In this document: in pieces, positions 28,998 through 37,029 of the stretch
Layout: each line of letters starts with the position of its first letter
Numbering within the stretch: the stretch's first letter is position 1
From: CAVVIO01 sp963748095
Lineage (GTDB): Bacteria > Bacteroidota > Bacteroidia > Bacteroidales > UBA10428
Assembly (NCBI GenBank): GCA_963748095.1
Contig: CAVVIO010000023.1
Coordinates: 1-64,000 of the forward strand
Length of the DNA: 64,000 nt
Direction: 5' to 3'
The notes under the pieces: model-generated
Database searches by the model: none
The model's input: the letters and a program-made list of their open reading frames with translations, nothing else
Told to the model about the DNA's origin: nothing
Translations under genes and position numbers: made by a program

Positions 28998-30056
28998 ATG
29001 AAAAAAAATCTGTTTTTAAATTCAATTTTAATTATTGCTTTTGCATTAAGTGTGAATTCATGCATGCAAAACAGCAACAAAACAAACGAATCGGCCAATG
29101 TAAAGCATTACCGTAACATCTTATTTACCGAATCACCATGGGATTCAATTAAGGGTGCCCGTGAGATTTCTCCCAAAGAAGCGGAAACCATTAATAATTA
29201 TAAATTTACTTACGACGATTCGGGCAGGCTTATCCAGGTGGAATACTGCCGCGGCGACTCATTGCTTGATTACTCGGGCCTGAGAGTAGCAAAAGTTACG
29301 TTTGCTTACGAAGGCAATAAAGAGATAAGACATTATTTCAACAGTAAAAATGAACCTGTAACCACAAATGGCAACGTGTTTTCAGCAGTTTATGAACTTG
29401 ACAGTACCGGATTCAGGACCGGCCTTAAGTTTTACGATAAGGACGGTAATCCGGTTGAAAATGCAAACAAGATCGGGTATTATACCTGGAGCAAAACGAT
29501 CACCGGAATGGTAAAGGAAAACCGTTACCGGCTTACAGGTGAAGAAACTGTATTGAGTCAGTTTTGCCCGTTCTACGAGCTAAGGTTCTCCTACAACGAC
29601 AAAGGCTATGTAACCCGCATGGCAAACTACGATAAAGATTCATTATACAATTGCACCGCTGAAAATTGCGGGAATATCGGCGTCTCCTATTTCCTGTTTG
29701 ACCGGAATGAAAATGGCGATGTTCTTCAGTTTTCTGTTCACAGTACTACCGGTCAACTGTCGAACCTTTATTGGGGATGGGCGAAGAATGTGCAGAAATT
29801 CGACGACAACGGCTATATGACAGAACGCGTACAATACGACCAGGATAATGAACTGGTGGGTGGTAAAATGGTTCCTGTTACCCAATATGCTTACGATGAA
29901 CACGGGGCAGTTATAGAAGAAAAATACCTCGATGCAAATGGCCGTCCTATGGCCAACAATGATGGTGTAGCTGTCAAAAAGTATGAGTACAACGAGTATG
30001 GACGGCGTATAGCAACCATATCGTACGACGAAAAAATGCAGAAAATCGAATCGTAA
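28998..30056 (+). CDS. Envelope lipoprotein with YD/RHS-like repeats
   Basis: A 352-residue lipoprotein. The signal peptide ends in ALSVNSC (lipid-modified Cys22). The mature part is a series of repeats like KFTYDDSGRLIQVEY, LRFSYNDKGYVTRMANYDKD, QKFDDNGYMTERVQYDQDNE, YAYDEHGAVIEEKYLDANGR and YEYNEYGRRIATISYDEKMQ, each a Tyr-x-Tyr-Asp-x-x-Gly strand pair reminiscent of YD/RHS or MORN-like beta repeats. No catalytic site is seen. It is followed after 13 bp by a rhodanese-domain lipoprotein, and the two are likely co-transcribed. Specific function unknown; it may be a scaffold or sensor at the outer membrane. Confidence 0.75.
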   Translation: MKKNLFLNSILIIAFALSVNSCMQNSNKTNESANVKHYRNILFTESPWDSIKGAREISPKEAETINNYKFTYDDSGRLIQVEYCRGDSLLDYSGLRVAKVTFAYEGNKEIRHYFNSKNEPVTTNGNVFSAVYELDSTGFRTGLKFYDKDGNPVENANKIGYYTWSKTITGMVKENRYRLTGEETVLSQFCPFYELRFSYNDKGYVTRMANYDKDSLYNCTAENCGNIGVSYFLFDRNENGDVLQFSVHSTTGQLSNLYWGWAKNVQKFDDNGYMTERVQYDQDNELVGGKMVPVTQYAYDEHGAVIEEKYLDANGRPMANNDGVAVKKYEYNEYGRRIATISYDEKMQKIES

Positions 30057-30069
30057 GTAATTAATTTCT

Positions 30070-31122
30070 ATGAGCAAGATGAAGTTTCACAATACACTGT
30101 ACTTGGCAATAGCATTCGCGCTGATCCTGGGTGTTTCTTCCTGTAAGCAGGGGACAAAATCCAAAACGGAAGGATCCACTGCCACGCAGGCAATCGATTA
30201 CGATAAGTTTGTTGGCGGGGAATCGGCAAAAATGCTGGCATACCTGAATGAGCTGGGTGATTACGTAAACAGTCGCAGCTTTCCTTCGCTGATAAAAGCC
30301 TCGTCTGTATACGAGGGAATGTCGGACAAGCAGCTGATTATTGATATCCGTAAACCGGAAATTTTTGCCAAGGGTCATATTAAAAATGCCCGCAATGTTC
30401 AGTTCGAAAAGATTCCCGGGTATTTCGAATCCGAAATTGTCCCCTTTAAATACGATAAAATAATTATTGTTTCGGAAGCCGGGCAGAATTCAAGTTATAC
30501 AACCTGCCTGCTCCGGCTTATGGGATACGGGAACGTATATTCCATGAGATGGGGTATGAGCGGATGGAATAAAGATTTTGCCGATGAAGGCTGGCTTAAA
30601 GCGGAGGGATCGGAATACCAGAATAAACTGGAACAAACCGAAAATGAGAAAGACAATCCGCATAACCTGCCGGTACTGAATACAGGAAAGGCCACCGGAG
30701 AAGAGATATTGCTTGCCAGGGTAAATCAGTTGTTTTCTGAAGGGCTTGCACCGGCAAGTTTAAATGCCGATAAGGTATTTGCAGACAGCCCGAACCTGTA
30801 CATAATAAATTATATCCGAAAGGATAAGTACGATGCAGGGCATATCCCCGGCGCTGTTCGGTATAAACCAAACGGAACCCTGGGTATTGTATCTGAAATG
30901 AGTACGATTCCCGTCGATAAAGAATCGGTAGTTTATTGCGAAACGGGACATAACTCCGGTTTTGTAACTGCTTATTTGCGGCTTTTCGGGTACAATGCCA
31001 AAACGCTGAACTATGGCAACAATAGTTTTATGTACAATAAAATGGTTGCAGAGAAAGATTCGCTTTCGTGGCTGCCCTTTTCCAATGAGGATGTTGAAAA
31101 TTACCCGTATGTAAAAGGGTGA
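30070..31122 (+). CDS. Lipoprotein with two rhodanese domains
   Basis: A 350-residue lipoprotein (lipobox ending at Cys25, LGVSSC). The first rhodanese domain (~75-175) has IDIRKPEIFAKGHIKNARNV and the active-site loop SEAGQNS, so Ser135 stands where the catalytic Cys should be. The second (~225-330) has IRKDKYDAGHIPGAVRY and CETGHNS with the catalytic Cys290 retained. Active rhodaneses carry sulfane sulfur as a Cys persulfide; here only the second domain could. The gene converges on the minus-strand operon that encodes YeeE/YedE sulfur transporters and two more rhodanese-like proteins, which points to periplasmic sulfur handling. A strong terminator follows at 31167-31210. Confidence 0.85.
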   Translation: MSKMKFHNTLYLAIAFALILGVSSCKQGTKSKTEGSTATQAIDYDKFVGGESAKMLAYLNELGDYVNSRSFPSLIKASSVYEGMSDKQLIIDIRKPEIFAKGHIKNARNVQFEKIPGYFESEIVPFKYDKIIIVSEAGQNSSYTTCLLRLMGYGNVYSMRWGMSGWNKDFADEGWLKAEGSEYQNKLEQTENEKDNPHNLPVLNTGKATGEEILLARVNQLFSEGLAPASLNADKVFADSPNLYIINYIRKDKYDAGHIPGAVRYKPNGTLGIVSEMSTIPVDKESVVYCETGHNSGFVTAYLRLFGYNAKTLNYGNNSFMYNKMVAEKDSLSWLPFSNEDVENYPYVKG

Positions 31123-31166
31123 AAGGGGGCGATGTAAGGCTAAGACTTTTAATAAAATAAATATTG

Positions 31167-31210
31167 AAGATGGTGTCGGAAGTTACAACTTTTGGCGCCA
31201 TCTTTTTTTT
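31167..31210 (+). terminator. Rho-independent terminator
   Basis: A 17-bp stem with G-U pairs (AAGATGGTGTCGGAAGT against ACTTTTGGCGCCATCTT), loop TACA, followed by eight T. It lies 45 bp after the double-rhodanese gene. Confidence 0.85.
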
Positions 31211-31283
31211 GTGAAACTCATTACGAATTTTCGGACAGATGTGCAGTGCGCCTGTCTTCAGAAAATTTGGTAAGTTTTGGTTT

Positions 31284-31734
31284 TCAGCTTTCCGGCTGAA
31301 ACGAATAGTTGAGGTTTTCACGCGCATTCATATCCAGAACGTAAAGATTCTTGAATCCTTTTTTTGTTAATATAACCCAGGCCTGGGCTGCCAGGCTTTC
31401 ATCATCGGAATACAACAGGATCGGGCCGTTATTTTTTTTGTAAAAGTTCTTGTTTTCCCTGCTTAACAGATCAGCCGGTTTAACATACCGTACAGTAAAG
31501 TTATTCAGGGCTGTATCTGCGGGTTTATCCGGTTCCGACAGCGATACTATTACCGGATCACCGGCAAAACGGCTTAATTCAGTTTTTATTTACAATAACT
31601 GAACTGTCAATTGTCATCGAATATACTTTCTCCGTATCGAGGGTGTAATAGTTATCTTTTACTTTCTTTGAAACAATAAGTATAATCAGCATTACAAATA
31701 TCGCTGCGCTGATTATGTACCGGATTTTTTTCAT
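31284..31734 (-). CDS. Membrane-anchored degenerate rhodanese, one frameshift
   Basis: About 149 residues. The start MKKIRYIISAAIFVMLIILI is an N-terminal membrane anchor. An extra T in the run 31583-31587 breaks the frame after SSVIVNK; removing it yields TELSRFAGDPVIVSLSEPDK and a rhodanese-like C-terminal half, GPILLYSDDESLAAQAWVIL then TKKGFKNLYVLDM. The loop position of the catalytic Cys is Ser (YSDDES), so it cannot form a persulfide in the usual way. It starts 16 bp after the stop of the neighbouring rhodanese lipoprotein and is the last gene of the minus-strand sulfur operon. The homopolymer shift could be sequence error or a true lesion. Confidence 0.7.
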
Positions 31735-31749
31735 AGTTAACCGTTTAAA

Positions 31750-32365
31750 TTATTCACAACCTCCGTCGAGCTTCTTTTCTTCAAGAATTTTAGATGTAAG
31801 AACGGAGTTTCGTATTGAATCGGGTACGCTGTTAAACTCCGTAAAAAGCTCCCTGGCTTTACGCCGGTTCTCGAGTATCGAATTTTCCCTGGCAGATAAT
31901 CGGCCTCCTTTAAATTCCTGTGGGCTCATTACAACCTCAAACCATTTATTCATGCCTCCGTCAAGAATAAGATTGTTTTTATATCCCATTCCGCTTAAGA
32001 GGGCATAAGCCATATTGCTGGTTGCATTTCCGTTCGAATACAAAATATTTGTTTTTTGGTCCTGATCCAGGTATCCCTGCCACCTTTTATCAAGCAACTG
32101 GTTGTACGGTATATTTATCGATCCCGGCAGGTTACATGTTGCAAATTCTTCGGGCGAACGGATGTCAATAAACTGTATAACGGAGTCGCTTTGGTTGATA
32201 TACTGTGTTGCTTTGTCGATACTGACAAATATAGTTGAATCAGAAAGGTTATTGACCTGATCATTGGGTGCCAGGTAATCTTTTTTTCCGGTTGCATGAT
32301 GGCAAAAACAATAGAATGGCTGCCATAGCAATAAGGTTGAGGCTTATAAAAACACGAGAATTCAT
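31750..32365 (-). CDS. Rhodanese-like lipoprotein, one homopolymer frameshift
   Basis: About 204 residues once one A is removed from the A7 run at 32281-32287. The true start is then ATG 32363-32365 (MNSRVFISLNLIAMAAILLF), giving a signal peptide with lipobox FLPSC; without the correction the gene would lack any signal. The domain has QFIDIRSPEEFATCNLPGSI and the active-site loop YSNGNATSN followed by GMGYKNNLILDGGMNKWFEV. The Cys of the canonical loop is Ser here too. A C-terminal helical tail ends in KKLDGGCE. It lies 13 bp downstream of a YeeE/YedE gene in a four-gene operon. Confidence 0.8.
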
Positions 32366-32378
32366 AATGCGTTACTTT

Positions 32379-32981
32379 TTATAATTCATTTGTAATAGAT
32401 GGCCGGGCAAATTTCTTTTCGGCTTTCTCTGCCATCCAGAACATTACAGCAGCTATTATTACCAGTGCAAAAGTGAAAACAGCAGGGCTTATTCCCAGCC
32501 ATTCGTTGATTTTTACAGGGCCTTTATAGGTGCTGTTGGCAAAGTCTGCGAACAAAGGATAGGTTTCGGCAAACAAATACGCACCTGCAAAACCACCCAA
32601 CAGATAAAAGAGGGCATCCACTTTTCCGATAGCTGCGGCGCTGATACCGGTACCGGGGCAAAATCCGCCCATAACAAAACCGCCTCCCATAATAATGCCG
32701 CCAACTATAGCCGGTAGAACATAAAACTGGTTCACAAATACAAGATCCAGATCGAGCAAACCGAGGTAGCTTAGAAATTGGGAACCTATCAGGGCAACGA
32801 TGGCAGCAGTAAAGAACACTTTAATAACGGTAGTGTCGTATCCGTAAAACATGCCGGCCAGTTTGCGTGCTGATGAAAAGCCGGCCTGCTCTAATGCAAA
32901 TCCGAATCCGATGCCGATTATAAAAGCAGTGAAGAAGTTAATCCACCCTGCTGTATCCGGTGATGTTAGTATAGGGGCCAT
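32379..32981 (-). CDS. YeeE/YedE (TsuA-like) sulfur transporter half
   Basis: A 200-residue integral membrane protein of the YeeE/YedE family (sulfur transport domain; the related TsuA imports thiosulfate). Several hydrophobic helices are clear. The conserved pore-type motif GGFVMGGFCPGTGISAAAIG includes the Cys of GFCPGTG, and ALEQAGFSSARKL matches the second family motif. It works as one half of a split transporter with the neighbouring 33019-33531 protein. The rhodanese lipoproteins downstream suggest that imported or surface-bound sulfane sulfur is passed between Cys residues. Frame intact. Confidence 0.88.
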   Translation of the reverse strand: MAPILTSPDTAGWINFFTAFIIGIGFGFALEQAGFSSARKLAGMFYGYDTTVIKVFFTAAIVALIGSQFLSYLGLLDLDLVFVNQFYVLPAIVGGIIMGGGFVMGGFCPGTGISAAAIGKVDALFYLLGGFAGAYLFAETYPLFADFANSTYKGPVKINEWLGISPAVFTFALVIIAAVMFWMAEKAEKKFARPSITNEL

Positions 32982-33018
32982 ATCTTATAATGTATATTGG
33001 TTGATTTAATAAATTTTA

Positions 33019-33531
33019 TCAGATCCAGTTTTTTCTGAAAAACCAGGCAAACAGGTATCCCGAGCCAAAAATGGCGATCATGGTTACAAATCCGGCAGTA
33101 GATAAAACTGCCATGCCCGAAAGAGCTGCGCCACTGGTGCAACCTCTGGCAAGCTGTGCGCCATAAACAAAGAGCAAACCGCCAAAAAAAGCAAATACCC
33201 ACCGGCGCTTTTTTGAAATGGCAGGTGACCGCTCGGTTTTAATTCCCAGTCTGCCCGACAGGGCGCCGGAAATAAATCCTCCGATCAATAACCCCAGTAT
33301 TTCAAACGTAAGCCAGTTTTTAATAGGATTATTTCCGTCTTCGAAATATTTTTCATAGTAGGAGGATTGCTGAACATGGTCGTTGCTGATGGAGCCGACT
33401 ACGGAAACAACGCAATATTTCAAGCCACCGCTCGCACCTAATCCCCGGCCCGAAAAATACATGGCAGCCAGCAGCACCAGCCCCAGTAATGTTCCTGCCA
33501 GGTAGGGATTCATGTAGGGTTTTCTTTTCAT
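33019..33531 (-). CDS. YeeE/YedE sulfur transporter, partner half
   Basis: A 170-residue membrane protein beginning MKRKPYMNPYLAGTLLGLVL. The motif GAQLARGCTSGAALSG carries the conserved Cys of the YeeE/YedE family (GCTSG). A soluble loop (~45-70, SSYYEKYFEDGNNPIKNW) is typical of the first half in split Bacteroidota versions. It is the first gene of the operon 33531-31284; the gap to the second half is 37 bp. Confidence 0.88.
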   Translation of the reverse strand: MKRKPYMNPYLAGTLLGLVLLAAMYFSGRGLGASGGLKYCVVSVVGSISNDHVQQSSYYEKYFEDGNNPIKNWLTFEILGLLIGGFISGALSGRLGIKTERSPAISKKRRWVFAFFGGLLFVYGAQLARGCTSGAALSGMAVLSTAGFVTMIAIFGSGYLFAWFFRKNWI

Positions 33532-33764
33532 CTGCAGATATTTATGGAATGATCAAAAAGCTAATGTAACAAATATGAAGCTAAGTATTTAGAAATTATG
33601 TTTTATAACTTTTTTTTAACAAATGAAACCCGGCAGAAATGTTGGGAATATGCCGGCAAGGAGTGTGTTGATCGATAAAGGGCACAAGCGATCCGTACAA
33701 TTCACATACTTTCTTTTACCGTTAACAAAATAACCTCTCAATATATGCGAACGCAACCGGGAAT

Positions 33765-34499
33765 TTAAAAATGCTTTTTGACAAGGAAAATGGCGGCTAT
33801 TGTTATTGATTGTAAAATCTGATATAATAATATTATGAATATGCATTTAAGCAGTAAACTTATTTTTTTGTTAGTGGATCTTGAAAAAAACTGGTAAAAA
33901 AACCAAAAGCTATAAATGATAGTAATTAGAGCGTAGGAGTTGTAAATAATTTTGATAACCTCAACATTGTTATAAAAAATCGTCAATATCTGAAGCGGGA
34001 GCGTCAGAATTATTTGTGCACTGATAATGTATGTGCCTGCAACGATATTTTCAGCAAAGTTATAGTTGCTTTTTCTAAAAAATAGATAACTTGAAATGGC
34101 AAGTAAAGGAATATTTATTAAAAAAACGAGGCGGGGATATTCTTTCATAAATTCCTCCAAAAGGTTAGCAAATTCTTTGCTGCCTTCAGCAGTTATATCC
34201 GCTAATTTTAATCCTGTAAAATCGTCAAGGAAATAAGTCAACGTTAAAAGAAGCAAAAGTAACGTGAAGCCGTTAATATAGTTTATTCGTTTCCCTTCTA
34301 CGTATTCTCTTATACTATGTCCGGGTCTTGTAAAAAGTTCTTTGACGGTAAACAAAATTCCTTTGTTTAAGGAAAATATGCCGCTGAATACTGCATAATC
34401 AAAAATTGAAATAAGAGAAAATCTCTGCGTGGATATTCTTTGCCCACAGTTTTTACAAAATTTTCCTTCTACGATGGTATCACAATTGAGACAGTTCAT
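33765..34499 (-). CDS. DUF3667 membrane protein with zinc ribbon
   Basis: A 244-residue protein. The N-terminus MNCLNCDTIVEGKFCKNCGQ is a four-Cys zinc ribbon (Cys3, 6, 15, 18). It is followed by the DUF3667 signature LFTRPGHSIREYVEGKRINY and five or so hydrophobic segments (INGFTLLLLLLTLTYFL, LVFLINIPLLAISSYLFF). The family is common in Bacteroidota and has no assigned function. It appears to be a single-gene unit. Confidence 0.85.
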   Translation of the reverse strand: MNCLNCDTIVEGKFCKNCGQRISTQRFSLISIFDYAVFSGIFSLNKGILFTVKELFTRPGHSIREYVEGKRINYINGFTLLLLLLTLTYFLDDFTGLKLADITAEGSKEFANLLEEFMKEYPRLVFLINIPLLAISSYLFFRKSNYNFAENIVAGTYIISAQIILTLPLQILTIFYNNVEVIKIIYNSYALITIIYSFWFFYQFFSRSTNKKISLLLKCIFIILLYQILQSITIAAIFLVKKHF

Positions 34500-34632
34500 G
34501 TTATGGTTTAATGTGTTTTTTAGGTTATTCTTTTATTTTGGCTTTGGAAGAATTATGACAAGTGTTTTTTTGGGAGAAGTGTAAGTCCTCTGCAGGCTTA
34601 TTGGATATTACATTTAGTGTACCATGACGGTA

Positions 34633-34671
34633 CGAGAGGTGCACTGGCGGACTTAGTCCGCCAGTCATCTA
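34633..34671. repeat. REP-like palindromic element, copy B
   Basis: GAGAGGTGC followed by the perfect hairpin ACTGGCGGAC-TTA-GTCCGCCAGT (34643-34665) and CATCTA. The same element with a weakened hairpin occurs at 26718-26754. Confidence 0.8.
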
Positions 34672-34791
34672 CTCCTTTATATTTGCATTATTTTAATTCG
34701 TGTCAATACTTTCCCTTAATACAACCACCTTGTACAATCGCTGTTTTATTAACTTATTATAAAACATAAAATTCATGAATGACTCTAACGA

Positions 34792-36354
34792 CTAATCAAC
34801 AGGTTTAATGAGATTCATCAATTCCCGGTCGTGGTTATTTACAATTTTGCATACATTATCAAAATACATTGTAGCACCGTTTTCCGCAGTATATTGTTCC
34901 CACTTTGGAAGCAAACCTTCTACATTAGGATTACCTGTTTTTACAAAGTTTATCCATGCAGAACTCATTTTGTCAGCTAATTTCCAGGCTTCTTCCGAGT
35001 TGCCTGTCCAGTCTGGCCTCAGGTCAACATTATAAAATGCCAAAGGAATGTCCAAACCATGAAAACAACCTTTCGATGCACTATCAACAGGACTTTTCCA
35101 TGCCAACAAATAAACATACAGGGGGGCACTTGTCTCTGAAGCTCTTGCATCAGCGGTTCGTATGGTATATGGTCTGAAGACTTTATCAATGGAAAGAAGA
35201 TCCTGAGGGGTATAATCAGGATAAGCCTTTGCGAATAGCGAAATGTATTGATCGGTTTTGTCACCATATTCTTTTGCTAAGCGAACTTTAGCCTGTTCCA
35301 TTGTCAGGTTTTTTTCGCCATAAACTGTGGGCATCAGCTCATTCAGTGTGGAACCTATCATAAGGGGTATATCTTTTGAAATATCAGCAAATCCGGGGCT
35401 GAAAGGTTGCTGGAGTAAAACAACACCATCGGCAGAAGGCGCAAAGCCAAACATCGTTGGCGATCCGGGTTTCCATGGACCGGCCAATTTTTTTATTGCT
35501 TCATTTCCTGCTTTTACAAGCTCCGGGTAAGGGATCGTATCAAGTTTTTCAACATCGTTTGGCGTAAGTCCCAAATTTTCAAGTACGGCTAACCCCAGGG
35601 CTTGTGATTTCTCTTTAGTCATTGTATTTAGCAAGGTTCCACTCTGTATAATTGCCTTTTGAAACAAACCTTTTGCGGCTGGCATACACATGAGTGTGCC
35701 AACTTTTCCGCCGCCTCCCGATTCGCCCACAATGGTTACATCGGAAGGGTTACCGCCAAACTTCTCAATGTTTTTGTGGATCCACTCCATCGCTTTCACA
35801 ATGTCGAGCATACCCACATTTGCCGATTGGGCATATTTTTCGCCACATGCCGACAAATCAAGAAAGCCAAGAATGTTCAACCGGTGATTTACGGATACGA
35901 ACACCACATCACCTTTTTTAGCCAACGCTTCCCCATAGGTCATAGGATCGTTGCTGGCGCCAACGTGAAATCCACCGCCATGCAGCCAGAGCATTACCGG
36001 ACGTTTTTTGCCATCGTTTATGCCTTGTGTCCAAACATTTACACTAAACAGTTTTTTTTCATCCTGAACAGAATCGGGATACCAGGGTACCACTTGTTTG
36101 GCTACCGGGCCAAATTCCTTACATTCAAGAATTCCGTCCCAGGCATCAGGATCCTGCGGAGGCATAAATCTTTCAGCCTTGGCGTAGGGTATCCCTTTAA
36201 AAGCATATACGCTATCGTTATAACTGCCAGATATATCACCATAGGTGGTTTTTACAACCGGCTCCTGATTGTTGCTTGTTTTTGGCTTACAACCCGTAAA
36301 ACAAAATCCGGCTGTAATTAAAAAGAAGAAAATGACGTTTGTCCTTAGTCTCAT
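34792..36354 (-). CDS. Type-B carboxylesterase lipoprotein
   Basis: A 520-residue alpha/beta-hydrolase of the carboxylesterase type B family. The lipobox ends at Cys22 (FCFTGC). The oxyanion loop RPVMLWLHGGGFHVG (~118-132) and the nucleophile elbow GESGG with Ser212 are present; the His of the triad is in CFHGLDIPLAF. Members cleave carboxylic esters, and in a polysaccharide context they may deacetylate or release feruloyl or glucuronoyl esters from xylan. It lies divergently beside the xylan locus that begins at 37030, so an accessory esterase role is plausible but only inferred. Frame intact. Confidence 0.9.
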   Translation of the reverse strand: MRLRTNVIFFFLITAGFCFTGCKPKTSNNQEPVVKTTYGDISGSYNDSVYAFKGIPYAKAERFMPPQDPDAWDGILECKEFGPVAKQVVPWYPDSVQDEKKLFSVNVWTQGINDGKKRPVMLWLHGGGFHVGASNDPMTYGEALAKKGDVVFVSVNHRLNILGFLDLSACGEKYAQSANVGMLDIVKAMEWIHKNIEKFGGNPSDVTIVGESGGGGKVGTLMCMPAAKGLFQKAIIQSGTLLNTMTKEKSQALGLAVLENLGLTPNDVEKLDTIPYPELVKAGNEAIKKLAGPWKPGSPTMFGFAPSADGVVLLQQPFSPGFADISKDIPLMIGSTLNELMPTVYGEKNLTMEQAKVRLAKEYGDKTDQYISLFAKAYPDYTPQDLLSIDKVFRPYTIRTADARASETSAPLYVYLLAWKSPVDSASKGCFHGLDIPLAFYNVDLRPDWTGNSEEAWKLADKMSSAWINFVKTGNPNVEGLLPKWEQYTAENGATMYFDNVCKIVNNHDRELMNLIKPVD

Positions 36355-36544
36355 GGTTTAAAAATTTAATTATGTTATTTAATAATGTTCAAAATAATGC
36401 AAAAAATTCATTTTATTGTTAATTGGATAACAGATTTTCTTTTTGCATGCGGCACGATTAGCCTCTATGCAGCATAAAACTATATAATATTTCTGATATA
36501 TGGAAATATTGTCAACTTCTGGTATAATCTATTTCCATCTCATC

Positions 36545-36697
36545 AAACAGGGTTTTATACTTTTCAATTCATCATCTGCATGTGTACATTTCAGCTGTTC
36601 CTGCACCTTATTTCCTTATCCTGTCTTTCCTCAAATTTCAGCTTCCGGTACGGGAAATAAAAATAAAAGATAATTTGGTAAAAAGCAAATCGGGGAG
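36545..36697. repeat. Dispersed intergenic repeat, copy 3
   Basis: The most decayed copy: it keeps ACTTTTCAATTCATC, TGTACATTTC, CAGCTTCCGGTACGGGAAAT and TGGTAAAAAGCAAAT in order, but has lost part of the left section. Confidence 0.7.
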
Positions 36698-37001
36698 AAG
36701 TGACAAGGTGACGGGTGACACAGTGACAATGTTGTGTATGCAAATGAAGGTTCCCGTTGTTGTGACTGGGCATATGTTGTCCGAAAACGATTTAACGAAT
36801 GTCATGATGGACTGGAAGAAGGTAAAGACGTGATTCATCACGTCTCTATAGAAAAAAAATTCACCCCCCCCATATTTTTCACTGAAAATGCCCGAATTTA
36901 TATAAAAACAGACCCGTGACATATCCTGAAATGCGAAGTTGTTGCATCTTTCTGCAAGAAGAACTTTTGCTGTTTAAGCCTGATTTCCCTGAAAACTTAA
37001 T

Positions 37002-37009
37002 TATATTTG
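37002..37009 (+). promoter_or_regulatory. Candidate -7 box of the GH67 gene
   Basis: TATATTTG matches the Bacteroidota TAnnTTTG consensus 21 bp before the ATG at 37030. No TTTG is found at the ideal -33 distance, so it may depend on an activator or be spurious. Confidence 0.35.
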
Positions 37010-37029
37010 ATGAAATAAATTTTTAAGAC

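Larger units (their letters stand above)
36355..37029. other. Intergenic region with dispersed repeat copy 3
   Basis: About 675 bp between the divergent esterase and alpha-glucuronidase genes. It contains repeat copy 3 (36545-36697), a short GTGACA direct repeat immediately after it, and near its right end a -7-like TATATTTG at 37002-37009. No intact gene is seen. Confidence 0.55.

Noticed and set aside
36582..36833. A small gene of 83 residues before GH67
   Set aside because: Its first half is the translation of dispersed repeat copy 3, and no start context or homology pattern supports it.
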